DNA from: DASUPK01 sp963743575
GTDB lineage: Bacteria; Actinomycetota; Thermoleophilia; Solirubrobacterales; 70-9
Reading direction: 5' to 3'
Length of the DNA: 64,000 bases
Assembly: GCA_963743575.1 (NCBI GenBank)
Contig: CAVUQC010000004.1
Span: 1-64,000, forward strand
This document shows, piece by piece, positions 57,519 to 64,000 of this stretch. Position 1 is the first letter of the stretch, and each line of letters starts with the position of its first letter. The translations under genes and the position numbers were made by a program. The notes beneath the pieces were generated by a model. It worked only from the letters and a program-made list of their open reading frames with translations. It ran no database searches and had not been told where the DNA came from.

Positions 57519-58181
57519 CTAGCGCCGCCTCGTCCGACGGCGGGCCCGGTGCTTCAGGAACTGGCCGGGCTCGGCCTCCTCGTCGAGCACCTGCTCGATG
57601 GTCCGTCCGCTGAGCACCGACTCGGGCTGCGACGAGGTTGGCCGGCGGCGGGCGTCCGCGCCCTCGTCGCGCTTCTTGATCAGAAGCCACTTCTCGCGGT
57701 CCGAGGGCGGACCCGTGCGCACCAGGGCATAGGCGCCCTTGATCTTCTCTCCGAGCAGGAAGATCTTCACGTCGCCTTTCTCGATCGCCGTGTCGAGCTC
57801 CATCGGCTCGCCCCGCCTGGTCTCGGAGATGTTCTGGAAGACGCCGCGGTCCCAGACGATCATCGGGCCCGCGCCGTAGGAGCCCTCCTCGATCACTCCC
57901 TCCCATTCGAGGTACTGGAGTGGGTGGTCCTCGGTGCGCATCGCCAGCCGCTTGTCTCGGGGATCGAGCGAGGGGCCCTTCGGGACGGCCCACGACGCCA
58001 GCACTCCGTCGACCTCCAGCCGCAGGTCGTAGTGCTCCGAGGTGGCCGAGTGCTTCTGGAAGGAGAACCGCGGGTGCTTGCGGCGCGCCTTGCCCTTTTT
58101 CTTCCCCTTGCCCCTGCCGCTCGGCTCCTTGGTCTTCGAGAAGTCGCGCTTGCTCTCGTATTCCTTCAGCGAGCGCGGCAC
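57519..58181 (-). CDS. Stand-alone DNA ligase D 3-prime-phosphoesterase domain
   Basis: The 220-aa product matches the LigD phosphoesterase domain, which trims 3-prime phosphates and ribonucleotides at breaks during bacterial non-homologous end joining. Family marks are KRDFSKTKEPSG, RFSFQKHSATSEHYDLRLEV, LASWAVPKGPSLDPRDKRLA and the metal-binding MRTEDHPLQYLEWEGVIEEG, with GAGPMIVWDRGVF. The Lys/Arg-rich linker near 20-38 is species-specific. No ligase or polymerase domain follows and no Ku gene is nearby, so it must act as a separate enzyme. The GTG at 58181 shares a base with the stop of the upstream WS/DGAT gene. Confidence 0.92.
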   Translation of the reverse strand: MPRSLKEYESKRDFSKTKEPSGRGKGKKKGKARRKHPRFSFQKHSATSEHYDLRLEVDGVLASWAVPKGPSLDPRDKRLAMRTEDHPLQYLEWEGVIEEGSYGAGPMIVWDRGVFQNISETRRGEPMELDTAIEKGDVKIFLLGEKIKGAYALVRTGPPSDREKWLLIKKRDEGADARRRPTSSQPESVLSGRTIEQVLDEEAEPGQFLKHRARRRTRRR

Positions 58182-59497
58182 TAGACCGCCACCTCGAGCT
58201 CGGAGATCGCGTCGCCGAGCGCTCCGCGCAGGGCGTCGAGATTCGAGATCGCGTCGGGATCGGAGCAGAGCCCGAAGGCGAGCTCGCCGCCGAGGGAGAC
58301 GATTGAGATTCGCAGGGCGTGGCGGTCGGCTGGCTCGGCGAAAGAGGCGAACTGCTCGACGGCATGTCCGAGGATCACCGCGCGCTCCCTCGGTCCCGGG
58401 ACGTTTGAGACCGAGAGTGCGAACTCGCGAGGGCCGGCGGTCAGCCGAGTCACTCCCTTGTAGAGAGGGCGAAACCGGCTGAGCGCGTGAAAGAAGGCGT
58501 AGAGCGCATCGGCGTCGTGATCGAGCTTCCGCTCGCTCGTCTCCGCATTGATGAAGCGCAGTCGCTCCTGCGGATCGGGCTCGGCGATCGGTAGATCCAG
58601 GTTCATAAAGGAGTCCCGGTTGCCGAGCTCGCCCTTCTCCTCCTCCTGGGCGTGCAGGCAGACCGGGCACTGAACCTTCAGGTCCTTCGCGATCCCGCCC
58701 GCCTGCGGCATCCAGCGGCGCAGAGCGCCGGCCACGACCGCGAGGACCACGTCGTTCACCGTGGCCCCCTGGCTATGACCGATCCGCTTCAGTCGCTCGA
58801 GCGGGAAGGTGGTCCAGGCCACCTCACGAGCGGCGCCGATGTGCTGGTCGAGCGTGGTGCCGCGGCCTGGCCGCAGCTCGCGCCAGAGGGCGGAGGGAAG
58901 CCGCACCAGGATCCGCTCCTCGGAGGCTCCCGCGGCTGGGGCGGGGGAGGTGCCGGGCTTCGCGGGCTTCGGGGCAGCCGCAGTCGCATGCGAGTTCGGG
59001 GTCTCGACGTCGCGGTCCCAGAGCAAACCCGCAACCAGCTTGATCGCGCTCACCCCGTCGGCCATCGCATGGTGGATCCGGCCGACGATCGCCGCTCGAT
59101 TGCCGGTCAGTGGCAGCACGTCGAGCCGCCAGAGGGGCCGGGTGTGGTCGAGTCGCTCGGAGAGGAGCTCGCCCACCGCCGCACGCATCTCCTCGTCGGA
59201 GAGGGCATCGGCATGATCGGGCTCGGCGACGTGCCAGTCGAGGTCAATCCCGTCGGCCTCGGTCCAGGCCGGCCTTCCCAGCCGAAGGCGGGGCTCGACG
59301 ACCCTCTCACCGAGCCGCGGGAAACTGATCATTCGCTCCGCGACCCGCTCGCGCAGCTTCGGCACCGAGATGGGCTCGCCCTCGGAATCGGGAGCGAGGA
59401 TCAGCACCTTGCCGGTATGGCCCTTGATCACCTGCGACTCGAGACGCAGGATCTGCGCGTCGTCGACGCTCAGTCTCTCCCTCGCGGCTGCGCTCAC
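58181..59497 (-). CDS. Wax ester synthase/diacylglycerol acyltransferase (WS/DGAT)
   Basis: This 438-aa acyltransferase makes wax esters or triacylglycerol from acyl-CoA. The active-site motif is VGRIHHAMADGVSAIKLVAG (HHxxxDG, near 125). The NDVVLAVVAGALRRW motif and the C-terminal FALSVSNVPGPRERAVILG are also typical. The GTG at 59497 gives a normal lead-in (SAAARERLSVDDAQILRLES); a longer frame runs into the CsbD promoter. Storage-lipid synthesis by WS/DGAT is common in actinobacteria. Its stop is fused by one base to the LigD-phosphoesterase start, an odd but tight operon link. Confidence 0.93.
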   Translation of the reverse strand: MSAAARERLSVDDAQILRLESQVIKGHTGKVLILAPDSEGEPISVPKLRERVAERMISFPRLGERVVEPRLRLGRPAWTEADGIDLDWHVAEPDHADALSDEEMRAAVGELLSERLDHTRPLWRLDVLPLTGNRAAIVGRIHHAMADGVSAIKLVAGLLWDRDVETPNSHATAAAPKPAKPGTSPAPAAGASEERILVRLPSALWRELRPGRGTTLDQHIGAAREVAWTTFPLERLKRIGHSQGATVNDVVLAVVAGALRRWMPQAGGIAKDLKVQCPVCLHAQEEEKGELGNRDSFMNLDLPIAEPDPQERLRFINAETSERKLDHDADALYAFFHALSRFRPLYKGVTRLTAGPREFALSVSNVPGPRERAVILGHAVEQFASFAEPADRHALRISIVSLGGELAFGLCSDPDAISNLDALRGALGDAISELEVAV

Positions 59498-59594
59498 GGG
59501 GTGATCTTCGCGCCTCGGGAGGCGTCTGTCACCTCCTGTTTTCCAAGTTGATCGCCGGGTAACAGATGAACAACGACAAAGGAGATGAAACGAG

Positions 59595-59783
59595 ATGGGT
59601 GAGAACATCGATGAGGCCAAGGGCCGCACGAAGGAAGCGGCAGGCGACCTCACTGACGACGACAAGCTGAAGCGCGAGGGCAAGATCGACCGAGCGGTTT
59701 CGGGCGTCAAGGACAAGGTCGACGACGCGGCCGACAAGGTCAAGGACAAGCTCGGCGGCAGCGATCACGACCCGCGCGACTGA
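59595..59783 (+). CDS. CsbD-like stress protein, 62 aa
   Basis: The product (MGENIDEAKGRTKEAAGDLT, then DDDKLKREGKIDRAVSGVKD and KVDDAADKVKDKLGG) is a canonical CsbD-family protein. These short, charged, helical proteins are induced by general stress in many bacteria; the molecular role is unknown. A GGAGATGAAACGAG ribosome-binding region precedes the ATG. It is divergent from the WS/DGAT gene and followed by a clear terminator, so it is a single-gene transcript. Confidence 0.93.
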   Translation: MGENIDEAKGRTKEAAGDLTDDDKLKREGKIDRAVSGVKDKVDDAADKVKDKLGGSDHDPRD

Positions 59784-59816
59784 CCGTCCGCCTGTAGAAA
59801 GCTGAAGCAGGGACTT

Positions 59817-59844
59817 GAGGCCGGAGCGAAGGCTCCGGCCTCTT
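59817..59844 (+). terminator. Rho-independent terminator after csbD-like gene
   Basis: GAGGCCGGAGC and GCTCCGGCCTC are perfect 11-bp arms around GAAG, followed by a short TT-containing tail (TTGCGTT). It lies 33 bp after the CsbD-like stop, a typical terminator position, with a weak T-tract. Confidence 0.8.
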
Positions 59845-59885
59845 GCGTTGCCCACGTCGCCGGCCGTCACGTACGGTGAACGGCC

Positions 59886-60302
59886 ATGGACATCCTCTTC
59901 ATCGCGAGCTTCGCCGTAATTGCTCCCGACCCGCCAATGAGCCGCGAGCTCTACGTCGATGCCCTCGGCCTCCCGCTCGCGGCCGGCGAGGACGGGGAGT
60001 ACTGGCACAGCGAGGAAATCGCCGGCAGCAAGCACTTCGGGGTCTGGCCGCTGTCCCAGGCCGCGGAGGCGTGCTTCGGCACACCGTCGTGGCCAGCGGA
60101 GCTGACGGTTCCGCAGGCGAGCGTCGAGTTCGAGGTCGAGGACGCTGACGCGGTGGCAGCGGGTAGCGAGGAGCTAGAACGCGCGGGCTTTGATCTCCTG
60201 CACCCTGCGCGCCAGGAGCCGTGGGGCCAGACCGTGGCTCGGCTTCTGTCGAGCGAGGGATTGATCGTGGGCCTTTCGTATGCGCCGTCGCTTCACGACT
60301 GA
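59886..60302 (+). CDS. VOC-family (glyoxalase-like) protein
   Basis: The 138-aa product has the VOC fold: MDILFIASFAVIAPDPPMSR, ELYVDALGLPLAAGEDGEYW, HSEEIAGSKHFGVWPLSQAA, then VEFEVEDADAVAAGSEELER and the end TVARLLSSEGLIVGLSY. The betaalphabetabetabeta halves and a metal-site-like His in SKHFGVW and Glu near the end are seen. It could be a dioxygenase, isomerase or resistance protein; the substrate is unknown. It is a single gene with a long structured 3-prime region before a strong terminator. Confidence 0.85.
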   Translation: MDILFIASFAVIAPDPPMSRELYVDALGLPLAAGEDGEYWHSEEIAGSKHFGVWPLSQAAEACFGTPSWPAELTVPQASVEFEVEDADAVAAGSEELERAGFDLLHPARQEPWGQTVARLLSSEGLIVGLSYAPSLHD

Positions 60303-60332
60303 TCGCCAACAGCACGAGCGGCCCAGGCACTC

Positions 60333-60384
60333 CATCGGGAAAGGGAGGAGAACTACGGACTCGAACCCGGAGTTCCTCCCGATG
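60333..60384. ncRNA. Structured element with tRNA T-loop-like sequence
   Basis: Two alternative sets of arms exist: CATCGGGA (60333-60340) with TCCCGATG (60377-60384), and GGGAGG plus AACT (60343-60354) with AGTT plus CCTCCC (60371-60380). The loop reads GGACTCGAACC, whose complement GGTTCGAGTCC is the classic tRNA B box, also found in the tRNA-like gene at 22148. No full cloverleaf could be made on either strand. It may be a tRNA relic or a regulatory hairpin in the untranslated region of the VOC or membrane gene. Confidence 0.35.
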
Positions 60385-60464
60385 CCCGCCCCCGGCCCCG
60401 GGGGGAGACTCCCACTCACCTAGGGGAGACTAGGAAACCACCACCCGCCCGCCGCCGTTTCATC

Positions 60465-60497
60465 AACGGGCCGCCCTAGGGGGGCGGCCCGTTTTTT
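60465..60497 (+). terminator. Strong Rho-independent terminator
   Basis: The arms ACGGGCCGCCC and GGGCGGCCCGT form a GC-rich helix with a short loop, followed by seven T (60491-60497). On the plus strand it ends the transcript of the VOC gene or of an RNA in the gap 60303-60464. It adjoins the stop of the convergent membrane gene, so it may also act, less well, on that strand. Confidence 0.88.
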
Positions 60498-61250
60498 TCA
60501 GGTGTCCTCGCCGACCAGGGCCTTGGCCATCACGCTGGGCGCCGGCGCCTCGCCGTGCAGGATCAGCAGGCGCACCGCGACGATCGCGATGACCAGACCC
60601 TCGAACGGCTGGAAGATCCCCTCGGCGAGCACATTGACGACCGTGAGCACCACGGTGCCGCTGAACGGTGCCACGAGCGCCTGGACTGCGAGCTCCGTGA
60701 CGAGGATCGTTCCGACCACGATCACGAACACCCGGCGTGCCCTGCCGCGGACCAGGAAGACACTTCTTCGTATCGAGTCCCTGACCCCTCGGTGTTCGAG
60801 CTTCATCACCGGGGCGGAGGCCGAGACATAGGTGAGGAAGACGAGGGCCGGGACGACCAGCAGGACGAAACCGATCGCGGCGCCGAGGGTCACGGCGAGG
60901 TCGAGCAGGATCAGGCGGCCGATCGGCATCGACCGGATGAGCGTGCCCGTGGGCGGCAGCGGCTGGCCCGCGCGCCAGTCGACCACCGCCGCCGCGGTCA
61001 GGCCGGCGTAGATCGCCTGGCCCATCAGATTCACAGCGGTGGTCAGCAGCGCCACTCCGATGGTCGCCACGTCGATCAGGTTCCGGATGTGCTCGACGTG
61101 GAACCCCTCGAGGACGCCGTCCGCGATCGCCTGCGGCAGCAGGATGATCACGGCGGCCGGAATCAGGAAGCGCCAGTGCTGCTTGTAGACGCGCCACATC
61201 TCGGACAGGACGCTGCGCATCCCGAGGTCATTTCCGGGGGCGGGGGTCAT
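60498..61250 (-). CDS. Integral membrane protein (glycerophosphodiesterase membrane-domain-like)
   Basis: The 250-aa protein has about six helices: HWRFLIPAAVIILLPQAIAD, VATIGVALLTTAVNLMGQAI, LLDLAVTLGAAIGFVLLVVP, LVFLTYVSASAPVMKL, VFVIVVGTILVTELAVQALV and GLVIAIVAVRLLILHG. The motif KLEHRGVRDSIRRSVFLVRG is typical of the DUF/GDPD membrane domain family found in many actinobacteria. There is no catalytic domain, so a role in lipid or envelope handling is only inferred. A purine-rich ribosome-binding site and a start at MTPAPGNDLGMR fit; the shorter start at MRSVLSEMWRVYK is also possible. Convergent with the VOC gene. Confidence 0.8.
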   Translation of the reverse strand: MTPAPGNDLGMRSVLSEMWRVYKQHWRFLIPAAVIILLPQAIADGVLEGFHVEHIRNLIDVATIGVALLTTAVNLMGQAIYAGLTAAAVVDWRAGQPLPPTGTLIRSMPIGRLILLDLAVTLGAAIGFVLLVVPALVFLTYVSASAPVMKLEHRGVRDSIRRSVFLVRGRARRVFVIVVGTILVTELAVQALVAPFSGTVVLTVVNVLAEGIFQPFEGLVIAIVAVRLLILHGEAPAPSVMAKALVGEDT

Positions 61251-61306
61251 CGCTTGGGCACCTCGCCGATCGTCCGCACGCGGCGATCCTAAATAGAGTC
61301 GCCGGC

Positions 61307-61951
61307 GTGCTCACGTCGGTGACCGACTTCACCGTGCAGGCGCAGCACCTGCTGCGCGACGAGCACCAGTTCAAGTGGTACGTCGTCACCCTGCTGACCC
61401 TGGTGATCTACGTCTACGCGGTGGAGGTCGAGCGCCGCCGCTGGGACATCGTGCTGGCGGGGCTCGCGTTCTGGCTCGCCGACTGGATCAACGAGATCGG
61501 CAACTCCCTGATTCTCCACTTCTCCCACCGCGCCGCCCTCTGGACCGTGACCGGCGACACCGCCTACCTCATCCTGATCGGCCTGACGATCGAGATCTCG
61601 CTGATGTTCGCGATCTCCGGGGTGATCTTCGCGAAGTCCCTTCCCGATGACCCGCGGGCGAAGCTGCTCGGGATGCCGAATCGCCTCACGATCGGCCTCG
61701 GCTTCTCCCTCTTCGCCACCTTCGTCGAGGTCCTCCTGCACGGGACCGGCTACTTCCACTGGGACTACTGGTGGTGGAACTTCCCCTGCGTCCCGCTGAT
61801 CGTTGTGTTCGGATACCTCTGGTTCTTCCTGATCACGGCCTACGTCTATGACCGGCCCGACAACCGCTCGCGCCTGCGGATCGTCGGCGCCATGGCGGCC
61901 ATCGTGATCGCCTCGGTGCTGCTCTTCGGCGTGATCCTGGAGTGGATCTAG
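61307..61951 (+). CDS. Integral membrane protein, 214 aa
   Basis: The product has about six membrane helices (FKWYVVTLLTLVIYVYAVEV, IVLAGLAFWLADWINEIGNS, AYLILIGLTIEISLMFAISG, LTIGLGFSLFATFVEVLLHG, VPLIVVFGYLWFFLITAYVY, IVGAMAAIVIASVLLFGVIL). Acidic and aromatic residues lie within helices (DWINEIGNSLILHFSHRAA, YFHWDYWWWNFP), suggesting a bound cofactor or ion. I cannot name the family. It is divergent from the preceding membrane gene; an imperfect hairpin CGGCGA/TCGCCG lies just before its start. Confidence 0.75.
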   Translation: MLTSVTDFTVQAQHLLRDEHQFKWYVVTLLTLVIYVYAVEVERRRWDIVLAGLAFWLADWINEIGNSLILHFSHRAALWTVTGDTAYLILIGLTIEISLMFAISGVIFAKSLPDDPRAKLLGMPNRLTIGLGFSLFATFVEVLLHGTGYFHWDYWWWNFPCVPLIVVFGYLWFFLITAYVYDRPDNRSRLRIVGAMAAIVIASVLLFGVILEWI

Positions 61952-61955
61952 CGGG

Positions 61956-62162
61956 TCAGGCGGCGCGGCGCTCGGGAGCTCGCTCCCTCGAGGGGAATGC
62001 GAGGAGCGATCCGTCGGTTCGGCGGAGCTCCGAGACCTCCATCAGCACGAAGCCGTAGCCGCACTCGCAGACGAAGCCGTTGAGCTCGTCGAGTTCCCCG
62101 ATCTCGACCTCGAGCTCCTCGATGCAGCGTGGGTCCGAGCAGACGATCCTGGCGAGCAGCAT
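61956..62162 (-). CDS. Small zinc-ribbon-like protein, 68 aa
   Basis: The 68-aa product reads MLLARIVCSDPRCIEELEVE, GELDELNGFVCECGYGFVLM and then a basic tail (FPSRERAPERRAA). Two CxxxxC/CxC pairs (CSDPRC and CECG) are spaced to bind one zinc, as in short zinc-ribbon proteins. No further function can be given. The start ATG faces the NUDIX gene across a short gap and its stop lies four bases after the convergent membrane gene. Confidence 0.7.
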   Translation of the reverse strand: MLLARIVCSDPRCIEELEVEIGELDELNGFVCECGYGFVLMEVSELRRTDGSLLAFPSRERAPERRAA

Positions 62163-62238
62163 TGCGCGATGGTGCCGGGAGGGGCGGATGGATGGATGGC
62201 CCCGTGAATGTGAACGGCGGTTTCCTTACGCTGCGCTG

Positions 62239-62730
62239 GTGGCGCGAGGCGAATTCGATCTCGGCGATGGAACGCCGGACATCACTGCGGCCGGCGGCGT
62301 CGTCATTCACCGCGACGAGGAGGGTCGCCCGCGGGTGGCCGTGGTCCACCGCCCGAAGTACGGGGACTGGTCGCTGCCCAAGGGCAAGCTCGAGAAGGGG
62401 GAGGGGTGGCAGGAGGCCGGTCTACGGGAGGTCCACGAGGAGACGGGCTACGAGTGCGAGGCCGGCCCGGAGCTGCCGCACGTCTCCTACCTCGACAGGA
62501 AGGGTCGCCGGAAGCTGGTTCGCTACTGGCTGATGGAGCCGGTGAGGGGGGAGTTCAAGCCGCACGACGAGGTCGACGAATTGCGCTGGCTGATCCCCGC
62601 CGAGGCCGATGAGCTGCTCACCTATCCCCATGACAAGGACCTCGTCAAGAAGGCGATGCGCCGCTACCGCTGGCGGCGCTTCACCCGGGCGCTGACGCCG
62701 TGGGCGAATTCGCCGATGCCGGGCGCCTGA
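62239..62730 (+). CDS. NUDIX hydrolase
   Basis: The NUDIX box GKLEKGEGWQEAGLREVHEE followed by TGYE is complete (GX5EX7REUXEEXGU). Before it lies AAGGVVIHRDEEGRPRVAVV and HRPKYGDWSLPKGK, typical of MutT/diadenosine-type hydrolases that clean the nucleotide pool. A C-terminal part (VDELRWLIPAEADELLTYP) completes the fold. The start is uncertain: a GTG at 62239 gives 163 aa, and an ATG at 62188 would add 17 residues. The substrate cannot be inferred. Divergent from the zinc-ribbon gene. Confidence 0.9.
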   Translation: MARGEFDLGDGTPDITAAGGVVIHRDEEGRPRVAVVHRPKYGDWSLPKGKLEKGEGWQEAGLREVHEETGYECEAGPELPHVSYLDRKGRRKLVRYWLMEPVRGEFKPHDEVDELRWLIPAEADELLTYPHDKDLVKKAMRRYRWRRFTRALTPWANSPMPGA

Positions 62731-62822
62731 GGCCATCCAGCCAGTAACGCGCGCGGCTTAGGATGGACTGAGGAGTACCCCGGATCGCACGGTTCGGGGC
62801 CTCGAACCAAGGAGCCGCGTAA

Positions 62823-63344
62823 ATGACCGACAACACCGAGACCGCGATCCTCGCCGGCGGTTGCTTCTGGGGTGTCCAGGAGCTGCTCCGCAAGCGCGAC
62901 GGAGTGATCTCCACCCGGGTGGGCTACACCGGTGGGGAGAACGACAACCCGACCTACGGAAACCACCCCGGCCACGCCGAGGCCGTCGAGATCGTCTTCG
63001 ACCCGGACCGGATCTCCTATCGGGACATCCTGGAGTTCTTCTTCCAGATCCACGACCCGACGACCAGGGACCGTCAGGGCAACGACGTCGGCTCGAGCTA
63101 CCGCTCCGAGATCTTCTACACGACCGACGAGCAGCGCCAGGTCGCCGAGGACACGATCGCCGACGTCGACGCCTCAGGCATCTGGCCGGGCAAGGTCGTC
63201 ACCGAGATCAGCGAGGCCGTCCCGTTCTGGGAGGCCGAGGACGAGCACCAGGACTACCTCCAGCGCTACCCGAACGGCTACACCTGTCACTTCCCGCGGC
63301 CGGACTGGAAGCTTCCGCACCGCGAGACGGCGTCCAGCTCTTAG
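62823..63344 (+). CDS. msrA: Peptide methionine sulfoxide reductase A
   Basis: MsrA reduces the S-form of methionine sulfoxide in proteins and free methionine. The catalytic motif is AILAGGCFWGVQELLRKRDG (Cys 14), followed by VGYTGGENDNPTYGNHPGHA, VEIVFDPDRISYRDILEFFF, HDPTTRDRQGNDVGSSYRS and a resolving Cys in NGYTCHFPRPDW. The 173-aa length is typical. The start ATG at 62823 has an AGGAGC ribosome-binding sequence in the leader. It is a single gene. Confidence 0.95.
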   Translation: MTDNTETAILAGGCFWGVQELLRKRDGVISTRVGYTGGENDNPTYGNHPGHAEAVEIVFDPDRISYRDILEFFFQIHDPTTRDRQGNDVGSSYRSEIFYTTDEQRQVAEDTIADVDASGIWPGKVVTEISEAVPFWEAEDEHQDYLQRYPNGYTCHFPRPDWKLPHRETASSS

Positions 63345-63384
63345 CCGTTGGACCAGGTATTGGCCAGCGGGTCCCGGAGATGCG

Positions 63385-63615
63385 CTAACGACCAGGCTGA
63401 ATCGCGATCATCGCCACCAGCCCGATACTGAGCATCGCGAAGGCGATTCCGCCGACCGGTCCGAGGAAGTAGAACCCGACGAGGGCGAGGCCAAAGACCG
63501 CCACTGCGGCGACCGTCACGGCGACGCCGACGAGGTCGGACTCCAACCAGTAGTGCAGTCTGTCGAGGATTCGCTCCATCTGGAACATGATTGCCGTTGG
63601 CGGCCTGCGTTTCAT
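63385..63615 (-). CDS. Small membrane protein, about 76 aa
   Basis: Two membrane helices are seen (LVGVAVTVAAVAVFGLALVG, IAFAMLSIGLVAMIAIQ) with FYFLGPVGG between, after a basic N-terminus and a short amphipathic helix (MERILDRLHYWLESD). Several in-frame ATGs (63615, 63588, 63579) make the start uncertain. Function unknown. Convergent with msrA. Confidence 0.6.
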   Translation of the reverse strand: MKRRPPTAIMFQMERILDRLHYWLESDLVGVAVTVAAVAVFGLALVGFYFLGPVGGIAFAMLSIGLVAMIAIQPGR

Positions 63616-63737
63616 CCGTGCGCACATCGGTTCCACTCTCGGTGGTGGCCACCTACTGAGGCTTGGGCGCGACACAAGCAATCAACCCTGGCACCTGATG
63701 CGCCTTGCGGCTGAGTAGGCTGCCGCCGGGAGAAGGA

Positions 63738-64000
63738 ATGGGTTACCTGATCAAAGCGCCGCTCGGCCTCGGGATGTTCTTCGGCGGGCTGATCCTGGCC
63801 AACGTCAAGCTGATCTCCCTGCTCGAGACCGGGACGTGCGCATCGGGGAATACGCCGTACCAGATCGCCCAGCCCTGCCCCTCGGGCACCGGGACGGACA
63901 TCCTCATCCTGATGGGGTCCATCTTCGCCGCGGTCATCGGAATCGGCCTGTTCGCGTACCGGGGTGATCCTCCCTGGGACAAGAACCGGCCCATCAACCT
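63738..64000 (+). CDS. Membrane protein, partial, cut by the window end
   Basis: The ATG at 63738 has a GAGAAGG ribosome-binding site five bases upstream. The visible 87 residues read MGYLIKAPLGLGMFFGGLIL, then ANVKLISLLETGTCASGNTP and PSGTGTDILILMGSIFAAVI with a final GLFAYRG. There are two membrane helices around an exported loop with two Cys (TCASGNTPYQIAQPC) that could form a disulfide. The frame continues past the window. Family not recognised. Confidence 0.75.
   Translation, partial: MGYLIKAPLGLGMFFGGLILANVKLISLLETGTCASGNTPYQIAQPCPSGTGTDILILMGSIFAAVIGIGLFAYRGDPPWDKNRPIN

Noticed and set aside
56040..58184. Long plus-strand open frame (714 codons) opposite mmsA and the LigD-phosphoesterase gene
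   Set aside because: It is the antisense shadow of two well-supported genes in GC-rich DNA and shows no family resemblance or start signal.
1..64000. Insertion sequences, prophage, rRNA genes and CRISPR arrays
   Set aside because: I found no transposase, integrase, phage structural gene, rRNA signature or repeat-spacer pattern.

Overview
The window is GC-rich bacterial chromosome, most likely from an actinobacterium of the Thermoleophilia/Solirubrobacterales type. The evidence is the base composition, F420-type oxidoreductases (LLM and Ddn-like), a wax-ester synthase/DGAT, an HD-GYP protein with a LuxR tail, ELWxxDGT repeats and a DUF2182/DUF1326 pair. No rRNA, transposase or CRISPR array was seen. 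Several apparently conserved genes, including the core gene typA, are broken by single-base frameshifts. This suggests residual sequencing or assembly errors, and it complicates any call of pseudogene.

1-2.4 kb holds a hypothetical gene and typA. 2.4-18.2 kb is a defence island. It opens with a scar made of an HNH-endonuclease fragment and a type I specificity-subunit-like fragment, followed by an unknown gene. A C5-cytosine methyltransferase then faces a tightly overlapped minus-strand operon. In transcription order that operon encodes a 1539-aa HSP90-type ATPase/SF2-helicase fusion, a UvrD-like helicase, DrmA, DrmB (DUF1998), a NERD-UvrD helicase and a Vsr endonuclease. DrmA, DrmB and a C5 methyltransferase define DISARM class 2, but DrmE and the phospholipase-D protein DrmC are absent and other helicases occupy their place. 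I read it as a DISARM-like variant. 18.4-22 kb adds a secreted thermonuclease, an EVE protein, an endonuclease/exonuclease/phosphatase-family enzyme and a Cas4/RecB-like PD-(D/E)XK nuclease.

22.1-29.8 kb is an unusual accessory region. It has a tRNA-like sequence with anticodon GAG and a non-standard acceptor branch, and a sigma factor/XRE/ImmA-IrrE regulatory operon. Transcribed divergently from that operon is an array of small, mostly uncharacterised genes. The array holds three paralogues sharing a CxCGLYALHP...GxVEAxGRxxxH core, two TPR genes and a receiver-like (cREC) gene with an in-frame TAG. Two of the paralogues are preceded by, and overlap, a tiny gene with the shared head RTIIVEP. 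The third cassette sits directly behind a strong promoter and a SAM-I/S-box riboswitch whose closing helix overlaps the Shine-Dalgarno sequence. No methionine or SAM metabolism gene is nearby.

29.8-64 kb is mostly ordinary chromosome. It holds stress and redox genes (1-Cys peroxiredoxin, catalase-family protein, MsrA, CsbD-like, LEA-like), TetR and MarR regulators with visible palindromic operators, a drug-type ABC exporter under a divergent MarR, membrane proteins, an M32 carboxypeptidase, an acyl-CoA carboxylase beta subunit, methylmalonate-semialdehyde dehydrogenase, a stand-alone LigD-type phosphoesterase and a WS/DGAT enzyme. A 3-prime relic of a second peroxiredoxin gene at 29.74 kb marks the right edge of the accessory array.
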